Source: Planctomycetota bacterium (GTDB lineage Bacteria > Planctomycetota > UBA1135 > GCA-002686595). From it: a stretch of 64,000 nt of DNA. How positions within the stretch are numbered: position 1 is the first letter of the stretch; each line of letters opens with the position of its first letter. Location of the stretch: the NCBI GenBank assembly GCA_016714045.1, contig JADJNY010000004.1, positions 248,001 through 312,000 on the forward strand. The letters run 5' to 3'. Below the pieces are notes generated by a model that was given only the letters and a program-made list of their open reading frames with translations, searched no databases and was not told the origin of the DNA. Position numbers and translations under genes: made by a program. Positions 17,389-26,207 of the stretch are shown one piece after another.

Positions 17389-18804
17389 ATGCGCATCGCG
17401 TCTTCGCTCCTCGTCGCGCTCTTCCTGATCGCGTTCGCGCTCGGCTGCTCGAAGTCCAAGCCGCCGAACGTCGTGATCGTCGTGCTCGACACGGCGCGGC
17501 CGGACAAGCTCTCCGTCTACGGCGATCCGCGGCCGACGAGCCCGTTCCTCGACGAGTTCGCGCTCCAGGCCACGGCCTACGAGCGCGCCTACGCGAGCTC
17601 CGGCTGGACGCTGCCCGCGCACGCGACGCTCTTCACCGGCACGCTGCCGAGCGTGCACCACGCGACGCAGACGAACCCGAAGCTCGCGCCCGACGTCGCG
17701 ACCCTGGCCGAGGAGCTCTCGAAGGCGGGTTACGCGACCGGCGGGTTCAGCAACAACCCGTGGGTCGCCGAGCACACCGGTCTCGCGCGCGGCTTCCAGC
17801 GCTTCGTCGACAAGTGGGAGAAGCGCGACCGCGCGAACGACGACCCCGGTGCGCATCCGACCGTGCAATCGGTGCGCGCCTGGCTCGACGAGACGAAGCA
17901 GGAGGCGCAGCCCTTCTTCTTGTTCGTCAACCTGATCGAGCCGCACATGCCCTACCTGCCGCCGCTCTCCGCCGCGGCGCCGTTCTTCCCAAACGCGGAG
18001 GCCGCCGCGAGCGCCGCGAACCGCTTCTTCGAGAAGGGCAAGCCGTTCGGCGTCACCGCGCGCCACTACCAGGGCGATGCGCCGCTCTCGAAGGAGGAGT
18101 GGGCCGAGCTCGAAGCGCTCTACGCGGGCGAGCTGCGCTACACGGACACGATCGTGCGCGCCATCGTGTCGGCGGTCGACACGCGCGTGAAGGGCGAGGA
18201 CACGCTCGTGTTCCTCGTCTCCGACCACGGCGAGAGCTTCGGCGACCACGGGCACATCAGCCACAACTTCCACCTGTACGACTCGAACGTGCGCGTCGCG
18301 CTGCTCGCGCGCGGTCCGGGTATCGCGTCGGGCGCGCGGGAGACGAAGCTCGCGCAGCTCGCCGACGTGTTCGCGACGGCGATGGCCGCGGCGGGACGCG
18401 CTCCGAGCGCGCACTGCGTCGGCGCGGACCTGCGCAAGCCGCTGTCGGGAGCGCGCGTGCTCTACGCGGCGCTCGACCAGCCCGTGATCTCGCTCGGCGC
18501 GCTGCCGGAGCCCGTGCGCGCGAGCGGCAAGCTGACACGCTACGAGCGCGAGCTCGAGGCCGTGATCGGACCGCGTTGGAAGCTGATCCGCGGCTCGGAC
18601 GGCAGCGAGGAGCTCTACGACCTGCTCGCCGATCCGCAGGAGGAGCGCCCGCTCCCCGCGAGCGACGACACGTCCGCGTTCGTCGGCAGCGCGCGCGGCG
18701 TGATCGAGGCGGTGCGCGCGTCGGGCTCGACGAGCGGTCGCTCCGGCGTGACGGACGACCCGCGCGTGCGCGAGTCGCTCAAGTCGCTCGGCTACTCGCA
18801 GTGA
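17389..18804 (+). CDS. Sulfatase-superfamily lipoprotein with Thr nucleophile motif (TLPAH)
   Basis: This is a 471-residue protein. The ATG at 17389 gives a compact lipoprotein signal (LFLIAFALGCSKSK); an ATG four codons upstream (17377) is also possible. The fold is shown by NVVIVVLDTARPDKLSVYG, SGWTLPAHATLFTG and LVSDHGESFGDHGHISHNF. In place of C/S-x-P-S-R there is T-L-P-A-H, with Thr74, as in the sulfatase-like branch that includes phosphotransferases. It ends VRESLKSLGYSQ, a tail common in this branch. With the homologue at 7735 it suggests editing or modification of the surface glycan (inference). Confidence 0.8.
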   Translation: MRIASSLLVALFLIAFALGCSKSKPPNVVIVVLDTARPDKLSVYGDPRPTSPFLDEFALQATAYERAYASSGWTLPAHATLFTGTLPSVHHATQTNPKLAPDVATLAEELSKAGYATGGFSNNPWVAEHTGLARGFQRFVDKWEKRDRANDDPGAHPTVQSVRAWLDETKQEAQPFFLFVNLIEPHMPYLPPLSAAAPFFPNAEAAASAANRFFEKGKPFGVTARHYQGDAPLSKEEWAELEALYAGELRYTDTIVRAIVSAVDTRVKGEDTLVFLVSDHGESFGDHGHISHNFHLYDSNVRVALLARGPGIASGARETKLAQLADVFATAMAAAGRAPSAHCVGADLRKPLSGARVLYAALDQPVISLGALPEPVRASGKLTRYERELEAVIGPRWKLIRGSDGSEELYDLLADPQEERPLPASDDTSAFVGSARGVIEAVRASGSTSGRSGVTDDPRVRESLKSLGYSQ

Positions 18805-18842
18805 CGCGCGGCGCGGGAGAGCGACCTCGCCGTCGATCGTGA

Positions 18843-21044
18843 TCAGCGGCCCGCCGCGGAAGCCGGTCGACGGCGCGCGACGGTCGCGACGACGCACGCG
18901 AACGCGGCGAGCACGAAGAGGAGCTGCGGGATCCACATCAGGAGCGACCACGGCTCGAAGACGAGCTCGGCCTCTCGCGCGCCTGCCGGGACGATCACGC
19001 CCTGGTAGAAGCCGTTGACGGCGACGGTTTCGAGCTCGCGACCGTCCGCGCTCGCCTTCCACTGCGGGTGGAACTGCTGGCTCACGAAGAGCAGCGCGTC
19101 CTTCGCGGGCGGTTCGAAACCGACGAGCAGCCGGTCGTCGCGCGGATTCACAGTCCCCGCGAACGCCCGCGCTGTGCCGCGCACGTCGACGCGCGTTCCC
19201 TTCTCGTCGCGGGTGAACTCCGTGAAGAGCGCCTGGTGCACCGGCGCCTCGCGCGGCGCGTAGTACGTCACGCTGCCGAACTCGCCGACGCGTTCGACCG
19301 CGGGCGACTCGAGCGGGATCTCCGACGCGATCAAGACGACGCCCGCCAGCGCGAGCTCGCCGTCCTCGAGCTTCGCGGCGCTGGTGATCTTGCGGAACTG
19401 GCGGCCGTACGTGCGCGTGCCGGTCTCCGAGACGCGCGTGACCCAGTCCTGGTACGCGCGCGACGACAGCGAGTTGAACGAGTGGATGCTCGAGAGGCCG
19501 AGCACGCTCTCCTGGTTTGGCGGGAGCAGGCGCGACACGACGTCGCCCGCGCCGGCGTAGCGCAGCCCCTTCGTGCGCGCCCTCAAGTCCTCGACGAACG
19601 GCGACGTCGTCGCAATCGCGTCGCGCGGGCGCATCAGGACCTCCGCGCGCCCCCACGCGAGCGCCGCGAGCACGCCGAGCGCCACGAGCGACCATGCGCG
19701 CTTCGTCGCGGCCGCGACGACGGTCGCGACGTACACGGCGACGCCGATCGCGACCCAGCCCCACGAGAGCGGCGCCGGGCGCAGCGCGTAGGTCACGACC
19801 GCGATCGCGATCGGCGGGATGGACGCGCAACACCAGGCGAAGCGCACGGCGTCGACGCGCTTCAACGCCGCGTCGAACCCGTACGCCGCCGCGACCGCCG
19901 CCGGGATCAATGCGCCCGCCATCGGCGTGTAGCGCGAGAACGAGAGGCCCAGGTAGTCGACGCCGACGAAGTAAAGCTCCTTCGAGAACGCCATCGCGAT
20001 GCCGGCGGCGACGAGCACGAGCCAGCCCCAGCTCCTCCGCAGCGCGCCGCCGACGCACGCGAGCGCGAGCCCCGCGGCGAGGAACGGCGTCAGCGTGACG
20101 CCGCTGAACGCGCGCGCTTCGCTCATCGGGTCGCCGATCCAGAACGCGTCGAAGAGCTGCGCCAGGAACAGCCACGGCTCGCCCGTGCCGTTCATGCCCG
20201 TCAACGTCTGCAGGAAGAAGGTGTGGTCCGCCGTCCCGCGCGTCGAGCGCTGCGCCGCGAGCGCGAGGTCGGCGTACACGGGCAGCGCGCACAGGACGCC
20301 GGCGATCGCGCACCCGCCGATCCCGACGAGGCGCGCCACGCGGCGCTCGCCGCCGTGCTTCCACGCGCGATGGATCGTGAACGGCACGAGCGCGTAGAGG
20401 TGCCACACGATCTGCTGCGGGTAGCTCGTCATCAGCAGCGCGTGCGCGCCGAAGGCGATCCCGAGGCCCTTCCATCCGCTTGGAACGCGCACGAAGCTCG
20501 CGACGAGCCACAGGAGCAGGAACGTCCAGCACCACCCCGCCGCGAAGAGGACGCACGTGATCCAGTAGGTCGCGTACGGTCCGAAGACGAGCGCGCACGC
20601 GACGCCGCACGCGACCTCGACCTTCACGCCGAGCTCCTCGAGGAAGAAGTACGCGAAGAGCGCCGCGAGCAGGAACGTGACGAGCGTGATGCGCGTGAGC
20701 AGCACGAACGCGTCGTCCGTCGTCCATGCGAGCACGCGCGTCAGCAGGAACGCCGGACTGAAGCCCGACACCTGCCCGAGCGGCCGACCGAGCTCGACGT
20801 TCGGGTTCCACGTCGCGAGCCACGCTTCGTGGTCGCCGTGCAGGTGCTCGTGCACTTCGGGCACGTAGAAAGAGCTCGTGTCCGAGAACTTGCGGTTCGA
20901 GGGCCAGGAATCGGGCGCCTCGCGCGAGAGGCCCGTCTCCTGCGCGTTGTCGTGCGGGTAGACGACGAATCCGCGCAGGAGGCACGGCCAGAAGAGCGCG
21001 AGGAACGTCGCGACGATCACGAGAAGGGCGTGCGTGCGCTTCAT
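18843..21044 (-). CDS. YfhO-like polytopic membrane protein, copy 2 of a tandem pair
   Basis: This is a 733-residue protein starting at ATG 21044 (MKRTHALLVIVATFLALFWP). About twelve membrane segments are followed by a roughly 200-residue soluble part that includes PNQESVLGLSSIHSFNSLSS, then FVSQQFHPQWKASADGRELE, VNGFYQGVIVPAG and a last helix. These are hallmarks of the YfhO family, linked in Firmicutes to lipoteichoic-acid glycosylation and related to GT-C enzymes. The gene overlaps its paralogue by 4 bases (ATGA) and converges on the sulfatase-like gene with 38 bases between stops. The substrate is unknown. Confidence 0.75.
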   Translation of the reverse strand: MKRTHALLVIVATFLALFWPCLLRGFVVYPHDNAQETGLSREAPDSWPSNRKFSDTSSFYVPEVHEHLHGDHEAWLATWNPNVELGRPLGQVSGFSPAFLLTRVLAWTTDDAFVLLTRITLVTFLLAALFAYFFLEELGVKVEVACGVACALVFGPYATYWITCVLFAAGWCWTFLLLWLVASFVRVPSGWKGLGIAFGAHALLMTSYPQQIVWHLYALVPFTIHRAWKHGGERRVARLVGIGGCAIAGVLCALPVYADLALAAQRSTRGTADHTFFLQTLTGMNGTGEPWLFLAQLFDAFWIGDPMSEARAFSGVTLTPFLAAGLALACVGGALRRSWGWLVLVAAGIAMAFSKELYFVGVDYLGLSFSRYTPMAGALIPAAVAAAYGFDAALKRVDAVRFAWCCASIPPIAIAVVTYALRPAPLSWGWVAIGVAVYVATVVAAATKRAWSLVALGVLAALAWGRAEVLMRPRDAIATTSPFVEDLRARTKGLRYAGAGDVVSRLLPPNQESVLGLSSIHSFNSLSSRAYQDWVTRVSETGTRTYGRQFRKITSAAKLEDGELALAGVVLIASEIPLESPAVERVGEFGSVTYYAPREAPVHQALFTEFTRDEKGTRVDVRGTARAFAGTVNPRDDRLLVGFEPPAKDALLFVSQQFHPQWKASADGRELETVAVNGFYQGVIVPAGAREAELVFEPWSLLMWIPQLLFVLAAFACVVATVARRRPASAAGR

Positions 21045-23269
21045 GTGGCTCTCCGGCGGCTCGTAAGCGTCACGAGCGCGAACAGCAGCACGAACGCGGG
21101 CCACGGGACCCAGGCGAAGCGGGCCCACGGACGGAACTCGAGCTCGACCTCGTCGACGCCGTTCGGCACACGCACGCCTTGGTAGAACCCGTCGACCAGC
21201 ATGCAGTCGAGCTCGCGACCGCTTCCGTCGTGCGCGACCCACTGCGGATGAAACTGCCGACGCAGCACGAGCCAGCGCTCTGCGCCGTCCGCGTCGACGT
21301 GCACGCGCACGCGATCGCCGAGGTCTTCCAGCACCTGCGCATGCTCGAACTCGGCTCGCGTCCACGTCCCCGACGAGGCGGCTCCGCCCTCCGCGAACGA
21401 GACCCGCGCCGCAGGTAGGACGAGCGCGGGCGCCACCTCGGCCTTCGTGCGGTAGACGAGGAACGGCCCGAGCGCGACGTCGGGCGTGAGGTTCGGCGCA
21501 CGGATCGCACGACCGGAGACCACGTGCGTGACGCCCGCTTTCTCGAGCTCGCCTGCGGCGATCAGGCTCTCGTCTTGGATGCGATTGAAGCGCCGCCCGT
21601 AGACCCGCGTGCCCCCGACCGAGAGTCGGAGGACCCACTGCTGGTACGTCTGCGGTGAGAGCGAGTCGTAGGAATGGACGCTGGCGAGACCGAGGAGCAG
21701 TTCCTGGTTCGCGGGCAGGGTGAACTTCGGGTGATCGCCGACGATGGCGTAGCGTCCGCCGCTTCGCACGCGCTCCTGCAGGCCTTCGACGAGCGGTGAA
21801 GTCGTCCGGATCCCGGCCCGCGGCCGCTCGAGCACGAGTCCGCTGCCCTCGGCGAACACGATCGCGCACGCGATGACCGCGATGAGCCAGGCTCGGCGGA
21901 GGACGACGAGCGCGACGGTTCCACCGACGACGAGCGCAAGCGTCACGAGCCATCCGCGCTCGCCACCGGGCAGAATCCAAGGGTCGCACGCGACACGCAG
22001 GCCGACGACGCCAGCGACGATCGCGACGCACCACGTCGCCACGGTGGTTCGTGACAGCCCGCGCCCGTCGCGCACGACGCGATCGAGCGTCATCGTCCCG
22101 CACACGATCGCCGGTACGAGCGCACCCCAGCTCGGGAGCGTGCGCGACAGGCTCAACCCGAGGTGCTCCACTCCCCATCGGAACAGCCCGGGAACGAAGA
22201 GCATCCCGAGGCTGACGGCGAGCAGCAGATACGCGGGCAGGTGATCGCGCCACGCACCTCTCCACCACGAAAGGCAGAGCGCGAGCGCGATCAGCGGACC
22301 GAAGCAAATGCCTTTGAAACCGAGCGGGAAGTCGGGGTGGATCGGATCGCCGACGATGCGCGGGTCGACGAGAAGCGCGAACTGCGCGACCAGTGCGCGG
22401 AACGATTCGACTCGGGGCAGAGCAGAGACGAAGAAGTCGGGGTCGACCTCCGTACGCGCCGAGCGCGCGAGCGCGAGCGCGATGTCGACGAGCACCGGCG
22501 CCGCTGCGAGGACGCCCCCCACCACCGAGGCCCCGAGACCCATCACGACCACGCTTCGCGAGCGTACGGTGCCGCTCGTGCGAACGATTCGATGGAGCGT
22601 CCAGGCGGCCAAGAACGCCCCGTGCCAAACGACGTGCTGCGGGTAGGCCGAGAGCAGCAGGAGCCCCGTCGCGCACGCGATCCCGATCGCGCGCGCGAGG
22701 CCTGGTCGTTCGACCTGTCGCGTCACGAGCCACAACAAGCAGAACGTCCAGCAGATGCCGGACGCGTTCATCAGGAACGTCGACCAGTACAAGACGGGCA
22801 CGCCGAAGGCGGCGGAGCACGCACCCGCCGTGCAGATCCACGGATCGAGCCCGAGCGCGCGAAAGAACGCGAACGCGAACGCCGCCGTGGCGGCGAGGGT
22901 CATCGCGAAGATCCACGTGTAGAGGACGAAGGGATCGTCGCTGAACCGCATCGCGACCCACGTCGGCGGGTACGCGGGGCTGAAGCCGGACAGGTGCGTC
23001 ATCGGCCGGCCCATCTGCACTGCGTTCGTCCACGTCGCGATCCAACCGGACCGAGGGGAGCTGAGATGGGCTTCTAGTTCGGGCACGTAGAACGAGCTCT
23101 GGTCGCTGAAACGCAGGTTGGAGGCCTCGCCGTCCCCGACCCCTTCGCCGACGAGCCCGACCTGGAGCGCGTTGTCGTGCGGGAACACGACGCGCCCGCG
23201 TCCCAGGATCGGTGCGAAGAACGCGACCAGGACGAGCCCGACCGCGACGAGCGCGAACCGCGCGCTCAT
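21041..23269 (-). CDS. YfhO-like polytopic membrane protein, copy 1 of a tandem pair
   Basis: This 742-residue protein is clearly paralogous to the following gene. Shared segments include FPHDNALQVGL, RFSDQSSFYVPELEAHL, SGFSPAYPPTW, SAYPQHVVWHGAFLAAW, NQELLLGLASVHSYDSLS, RQFHPQWVAHDGSGRELD and VDGFYQGVRVPNGV. The topology is about twelve membrane segments with a C-terminal extracytoplasmic beta domain. GC content looks slightly lower than in its partner, and protein identity between the pair appears moderate, so the duplication is not recent. It diverges from the methyltransferase at 23392. A role in transfer of a sugar to a surface polymer is inferred from the family. Confidence 0.75.
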   Translation of the reverse strand: MSARFALVAVGLVLVAFFAPILGRGRVVFPHDNALQVGLVGEGVGDGEASNLRFSDQSSFYVPELEAHLSSPRSGWIATWTNAVQMGRPMTHLSGFSPAYPPTWVAMRFSDDPFVLYTWIFAMTLAATAAFAFAFFRALGLDPWICTAGACSAAFGVPVLYWSTFLMNASGICWTFCLLWLVTRQVERPGLARAIGIACATGLLLLSAYPQHVVWHGAFLAAWTLHRIVRTSGTVRSRSVVVMGLGASVVGGVLAAAPVLVDIALALARSARTEVDPDFFVSALPRVESFRALVAQFALLVDPRIVGDPIHPDFPLGFKGICFGPLIALALCLSWWRGAWRDHLPAYLLLAVSLGMLFVPGLFRWGVEHLGLSLSRTLPSWGALVPAIVCGTMTLDRVVRDGRGLSRTTVATWCVAIVAGVVGLRVACDPWILPGGERGWLVTLALVVGGTVALVVLRRAWLIAVIACAIVFAEGSGLVLERPRAGIRTTSPLVEGLQERVRSGGRYAIVGDHPKFTLPANQELLLGLASVHSYDSLSPQTYQQWVLRLSVGGTRVYGRRFNRIQDESLIAAGELEKAGVTHVVSGRAIRAPNLTPDVALGPFLVYRTKAEVAPALVLPAARVSFAEGGAASSGTWTRAEFEHAQVLEDLGDRVRVHVDADGAERWLVLRRQFHPQWVAHDGSGRELDCMLVDGFYQGVRVPNGVDEVELEFRPWARFAWVPWPAFVLLFALVTLTSRRRAT

Positions 23270-23391
23270 GACCGCCCGCGGCCGGGCGCGGAGCCCGCGA
23301 ACCCGTGCGCGCGCTCCAGTTCTCCGCCCTCGCGTCCGATGGTGGCCACGACGCGAGAGGGTACACTCCCGCGCTCGCGATTCGACCCTGC

Positions 23392-24114
23392 ATGGAGCCC
23401 AAGTCCGCGCTGCATCGGCTGCTCTACCTGGCCCGGGACTGGCGCTCGCGCGCGGTCTTCCGGGCCATTCGCGAGCATTGCCGGGGCGAGGTGCTCGACG
23501 TCGGCGGTTGGGACTTCTACGTGACCGCCGTGACGCGCGGCGCGCAGTTCGACCGGTGGACGACGCTCGAGGTCGACCAGAGCCGCCTCCTCGTCACCGA
23601 CGACCCGCGCGTGACGGTCGTGCACGGCGACGGCTGCGCGATGACCTTCCCCGACGCGAGCTTCGACACCGTCCTCAACCTGCAGGTGCTCGAGCACGTC
23701 TTCGAGCCGACCCGCATGGTCCACGAGATCGCGCGCGTGCTCCGCCCCGGCGGCCACGCGATCTTCCTCGTGCCTGCGACGTCGACGATGCACCTCGCGC
23801 CGCACTACCACTACAACTTCTCGCGCTACTGGATCGAGGAGATGATGAAGCGCGCGAACCTCGAGATCGTCGAGCTCCGCCCGCTCGGCGGCGTGTGGTC
23901 GAGCTCTGCATCGCACGCGCTCTTCTTCTTCCTGCAGGCCTTCCGCACGCAGGGCATGACCGACGCGCGCATCCGCCGTCCGCTGCTCTTCTACCCGCTG
24001 TTCCCGCTGCAGGCGGCGTGGGCGCTCGCGTCGATCCCAGTCGGCCTCGTGCTGGGACTCGGCGACCTCGCGGAGGAGCCGAACAACCACCTCGTCGTCG
24101 TGCGCAAGCGCTAG
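23392..24114 (+). CDS. SAM-dependent methyltransferase (class I)
   Basis: This is a 240-residue protein. I start it at ATG 23392 (MEPKSALHRLLYLARDW); upstream in-frame codons lack coding character. Motif I is EVLDVGGWDFYVTAV, then VVHGDGCAMTFPDASFDTVL (motif II/post II), LQVLEHVFEPTRMVHEIARV and LRPGGHAIFLVP. These are usual for methyltransferase_11 proteins encoded within glycan clusters. A hydrophobic segment near residues 195-220 (LFYPLFPLQAAWALASIPVG) suggests membrane association. The acceptor is not known; methylation of a sugar or polyprenyl-linked intermediate is a guess from context. Confidence 0.8.
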   Translation: MEPKSALHRLLYLARDWRSRAVFRAIREHCRGEVLDVGGWDFYVTAVTRGAQFDRWTTLEVDQSRLLVTDDPRVTVVHGDGCAMTFPDASFDTVLNLQVLEHVFEPTRMVHEIARVLRPGGHAIFLVPATSTMHLAPHYHYNFSRYWIEEMMKRANLEIVELRPLGGVWSSSASHALFFFLQAFRTQGMTDARIRRPLLFYPLFPLQAAWALASIPVGLVLGLGDLAEEPNNHLVVVRKR

Positions 24115-24193
24115 CGAGCGCGCGGCGCGCGGCTCTTTCCCCGAGCGCGCGCGGTCGACCATGCACGACGCGCCTCATCGACGGAGGTCGCTT

Positions 24194-24212
24194 CGCCCGC
24201 TGCGCGCGGGCG
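24194..24212. terminator. Hairpin between convergent genes
   Basis: CGCCCGC (24194-24200) and GCGGGCG (24206-24212) form a perfect 7-bp stem with loop TGCGC. It lies between the stops of the methyltransferase (24114) and the protease gene (24232), which face each other, and could serve both. There is no clear T-run. Confidence 0.4.
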
Positions 24213-24231
24213 TTCGACGTCGACGGAAGCG

Positions 24232-25359
24232 CTAGCGGCCCTGCAGCACGACCGAGACCGTCTTCTTCTCCTTGCCGCGCAGGAGCTCCAGGTCGACCGC
24301 GTCGCCGGGCCGGTACTTCACGAGCACCTGCCGCACGTCGGTGAGGTTCGAGACCTTCTCGCCCGCGACCGAGAGGATCACGTCGGCGGCGATCGAGCCG
24401 TCCTCCTCCTGCTCGAGCGAGCGCACGCCTGCTTTGTCGGCGCCGCTGCCGGGCTCGACGCTCGCGATGACCACGCCGTCGACGCCGAGCATGCGCTTCA
24501 CCTGGTCAGGAGCCTCGCGCACGCCGATGATCGGCGGCACGACGCGACCGTTGCGGATGAGCTGGGGCACGACGGCGTTGACGACGTCGACGGGGAGCGC
24601 GAACCCGATTCCGACGTTGCTCCCCGTCTCCGTGTAGATCGCCGTGTTCATGCCGATGAGCCGGCCCGCGCTGTCGAGCAGCGGACCGCCCGAGTTGCCC
24701 GGGTTGATCGCGGCGTCCGTCTGGATCATGCCTTTCAGCTGCACCCGGTTCGCGCCGAGGATGTCGCGCCCGAGCGCGGAGATGATCCCGGTCGTCAGCG
24801 TGTGGTCGAGCCCGAACGGGTTGCCGATCGCGAAGACCTTCTGCCCCACGCGCAGGTCCTTCGACGTCCCGACGAGGATCGGCGGCATCTGCGCGCGCGT
24901 CGCGTCGATCTGGAGCACCGCGATGTCGTACTCGGGCGCCGCACCGACGAGGCTCGCGGACCACTCGCTGTTGTCGGTGAGCGTGACGTACGCCTTGCTC
25001 GCATCGGCGATCACGTGCGCGTTCGTCACGACGTAGCCGCGCTCGTCCCACACGTACCCCGAGCCCGTTCCGACCGGCATTTCGAGCGCACTGAAGGAGA
25101 AGCTACGCCGCGCGAGCCGCGTGGTCGTGATGTGGACGACGGAGGGCGAGCAGCGCTCGAAGAGCTCGATGGTTGCGCGCTCGTCCGCCGCGAGGTCGCC
25201 GCGCGCCGCGATCGGCCGCGGGTCGGCGTCGACGTGCGTGGAGCGAGTGAAGGCGCCTCCGATGCGGTCCCAGGCGAGGATCGACACGAGGACGAGGAGG
25301 ACGAGGACGAGGGCGACGGGGGTGCAGGTGACGAGCGGTGTGCGTTGGCGCGGTTCCAT
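24232..25359 (-). CDS. HtrA/DegP-type trypsin-like serine protease with PDZ domain
   Basis: This is a 375-residue protein starting at ATG 25359. One N-terminal membrane helix (about residues 13-29) anchors it with the protease outside. The catalytic triad is visible: His115 in VVTNAHVIADA, Asp145 in EYDIAVLQID, Ser223 in INPGNSGGPLLDS. GTGSGYVWDERGYV and IGNPFGLDHTLTTGIIS are also standard. A PDZ-type domain occupies roughly residues 275-375 (DGVVIASVEPGSGADKAGVR). Such proteases degrade misfolded envelope proteins or act in regulated proteolysis. The dispersed repeat at 25428-25705 fills the region upstream. Confidence 0.9.
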   Translation of the reverse strand: MEPRQRTPLVTCTPVALVLVLLVLVSILAWDRIGGAFTRSTHVDADPRPIAARGDLAADERATIELFERCSPSVVHITTTRLARRSFSFSALEMPVGTGSGYVWDERGYVVTNAHVIADASKAYVTLTDNSEWSASLVGAAPEYDIAVLQIDATRAQMPPILVGTSKDLRVGQKVFAIGNPFGLDHTLTTGIISALGRDILGANRVQLKGMIQTDAAINPGNSGGPLLDSAGRLIGMNTAIYTETGSNVGIGFALPVDVVNAVVPQLIRNGRVVPPIIGVREAPDQVKRMLGVDGVVIASVEPGSGADKAGVRSLEQEEDGSIAADVILSVAGEKVSNLTDVRQVLVKYRPGDAVDLELLRGKEKKTVSVVLQGR

Positions 25360-25427
25360 GGTGGGTTGGAGGGCGCTTACTGTAGTTCGCTCGGGCGGGA
25401 GGGGGAGCTGGGAGGTTGGAGGGCGGG

Positions 25428-25705
25428 TGTCGGTCGGGAGCGGCGCTGCCAGATGGGCCGACGCGGGGGAAGGGGAGCAACGGAGCACATGCTTCGCACT
25501 CCGGAAGCTGCGGGGCGCGGGCTCTTGGAGTGAGCGAGGTGGGTGGCCTGGGTGTCGGTCGGGAGCGCAATGGCCAGATGGAGCGACGCGGAGAGAGGGG
25601 CGCAACGGAGCACATTCGGATGCTCCGCATTCCGGACTCCGCGTTGGAACGGGCCGGAGGACCGGCCCGTTCCAACGCGGAGTTCAATAGGGCTCTCAGC
25701 GACGG
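25428..25705 (-). repeat. Dispersed structured repeat, copy 3 (with a distant duplicated tail)
   Basis: On the minus strand the main unit (25705-25553) has CGTCGCTGAGAGCC, a perfect 22-bp inverted repeat (25636-25657 with 25662-25683, loop TCCT) and a tail with GGCCATTGCG and CCCGACCGAC. A second diverged tail including the small hairpin lies at 25428-25505. The stem core GTTGGAACGGGCCGG differs from the other copies, yet both arms match. It begins 79 bases after the stop of the short KtrA-like gene and ends about 70 bases before the protease start, reading in the same direction as both. Confidence 0.85.
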
Positions 25706-25783
25706 GCGAGGGGGGGCGAGCGGAGCGCCGGCGGCCTCGAGCGACGTGACGGAGGGTGCGTCCCTCCGTTCCGGGGGCTCGGC

Positions 25784-26197
25784 TCAGGTGCGCCCTTTCG
25801 AAAGGCTCTCGGCCAGGCGGCGACCGACTTCGCTCTCGACCTCGATCGTTTCGTCCGCGCCGACGGCCTTCAGGATGCGCGCGTGCCGCGAGTTTCGGGC
25901 GCGCGCGAGCACGCGGGGCACGCCGGACTCCTTCAGCGCGGCCACCGTCAGCACGGCGGCCTCGAAGCCCTCACCCATCGCGACGATCGCGAGCGTGCAC
26001 GAGCGCGCGTCGACCGCCTGCAGCGCGGCCGGGTCGGTGGAGTCGAGTTGGAGCGCGTGCCCGATGCGGTCCTTGACCGCCTCGACGTACTCGAGCTCCG
26101 AATCCACGGCGATGACCTCGGCGCCCTGCTCCGCGAGCCGCAGGGCGAGCGCCGTTCCGAATCGACCCAAACCGATGACGAGGTAGCGCGCGGCCAT
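25784..26197 (-). CDS. KtrA-like potassium channel regulatory subunit, RCK_N domain only
   Basis: This 137-residue cytoplasmic protein is one RCK_N Rossmann fold: YLVIGLGRFGTALALRLAEQ (GxGxxG nucleotide loop), VIAVDSELEYVEAV with the acidic ribose contact, LAIVAMGEGFEAAVLTVAAL, and a final helix. It gates the KtrB-like channel encoded 10 bases upstream in the same operon. KtrA proteins are normally near 220 residues, with a C-terminal RCK_C (TrkA_C) domain that binds cyclic di-AMP in several species. That domain is absent: the frame stops at ESLSKGRT, and a dispersed repeat follows within 80 bases. Confidence 0.85.
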   Translation of the reverse strand: MAARYLVIGLGRFGTALALRLAEQGAEVIAVDSELEYVEAVKDRIGHALQLDSTDPAALQAVDARSCTLAIVAMGEGFEAAVLTVAALKESGVPRVLARARNSRHARILKAVGADETIEVESEVGRRLAESLSKGRT

Positions 26198-26207
26198 CGC
26201 GGGGACT

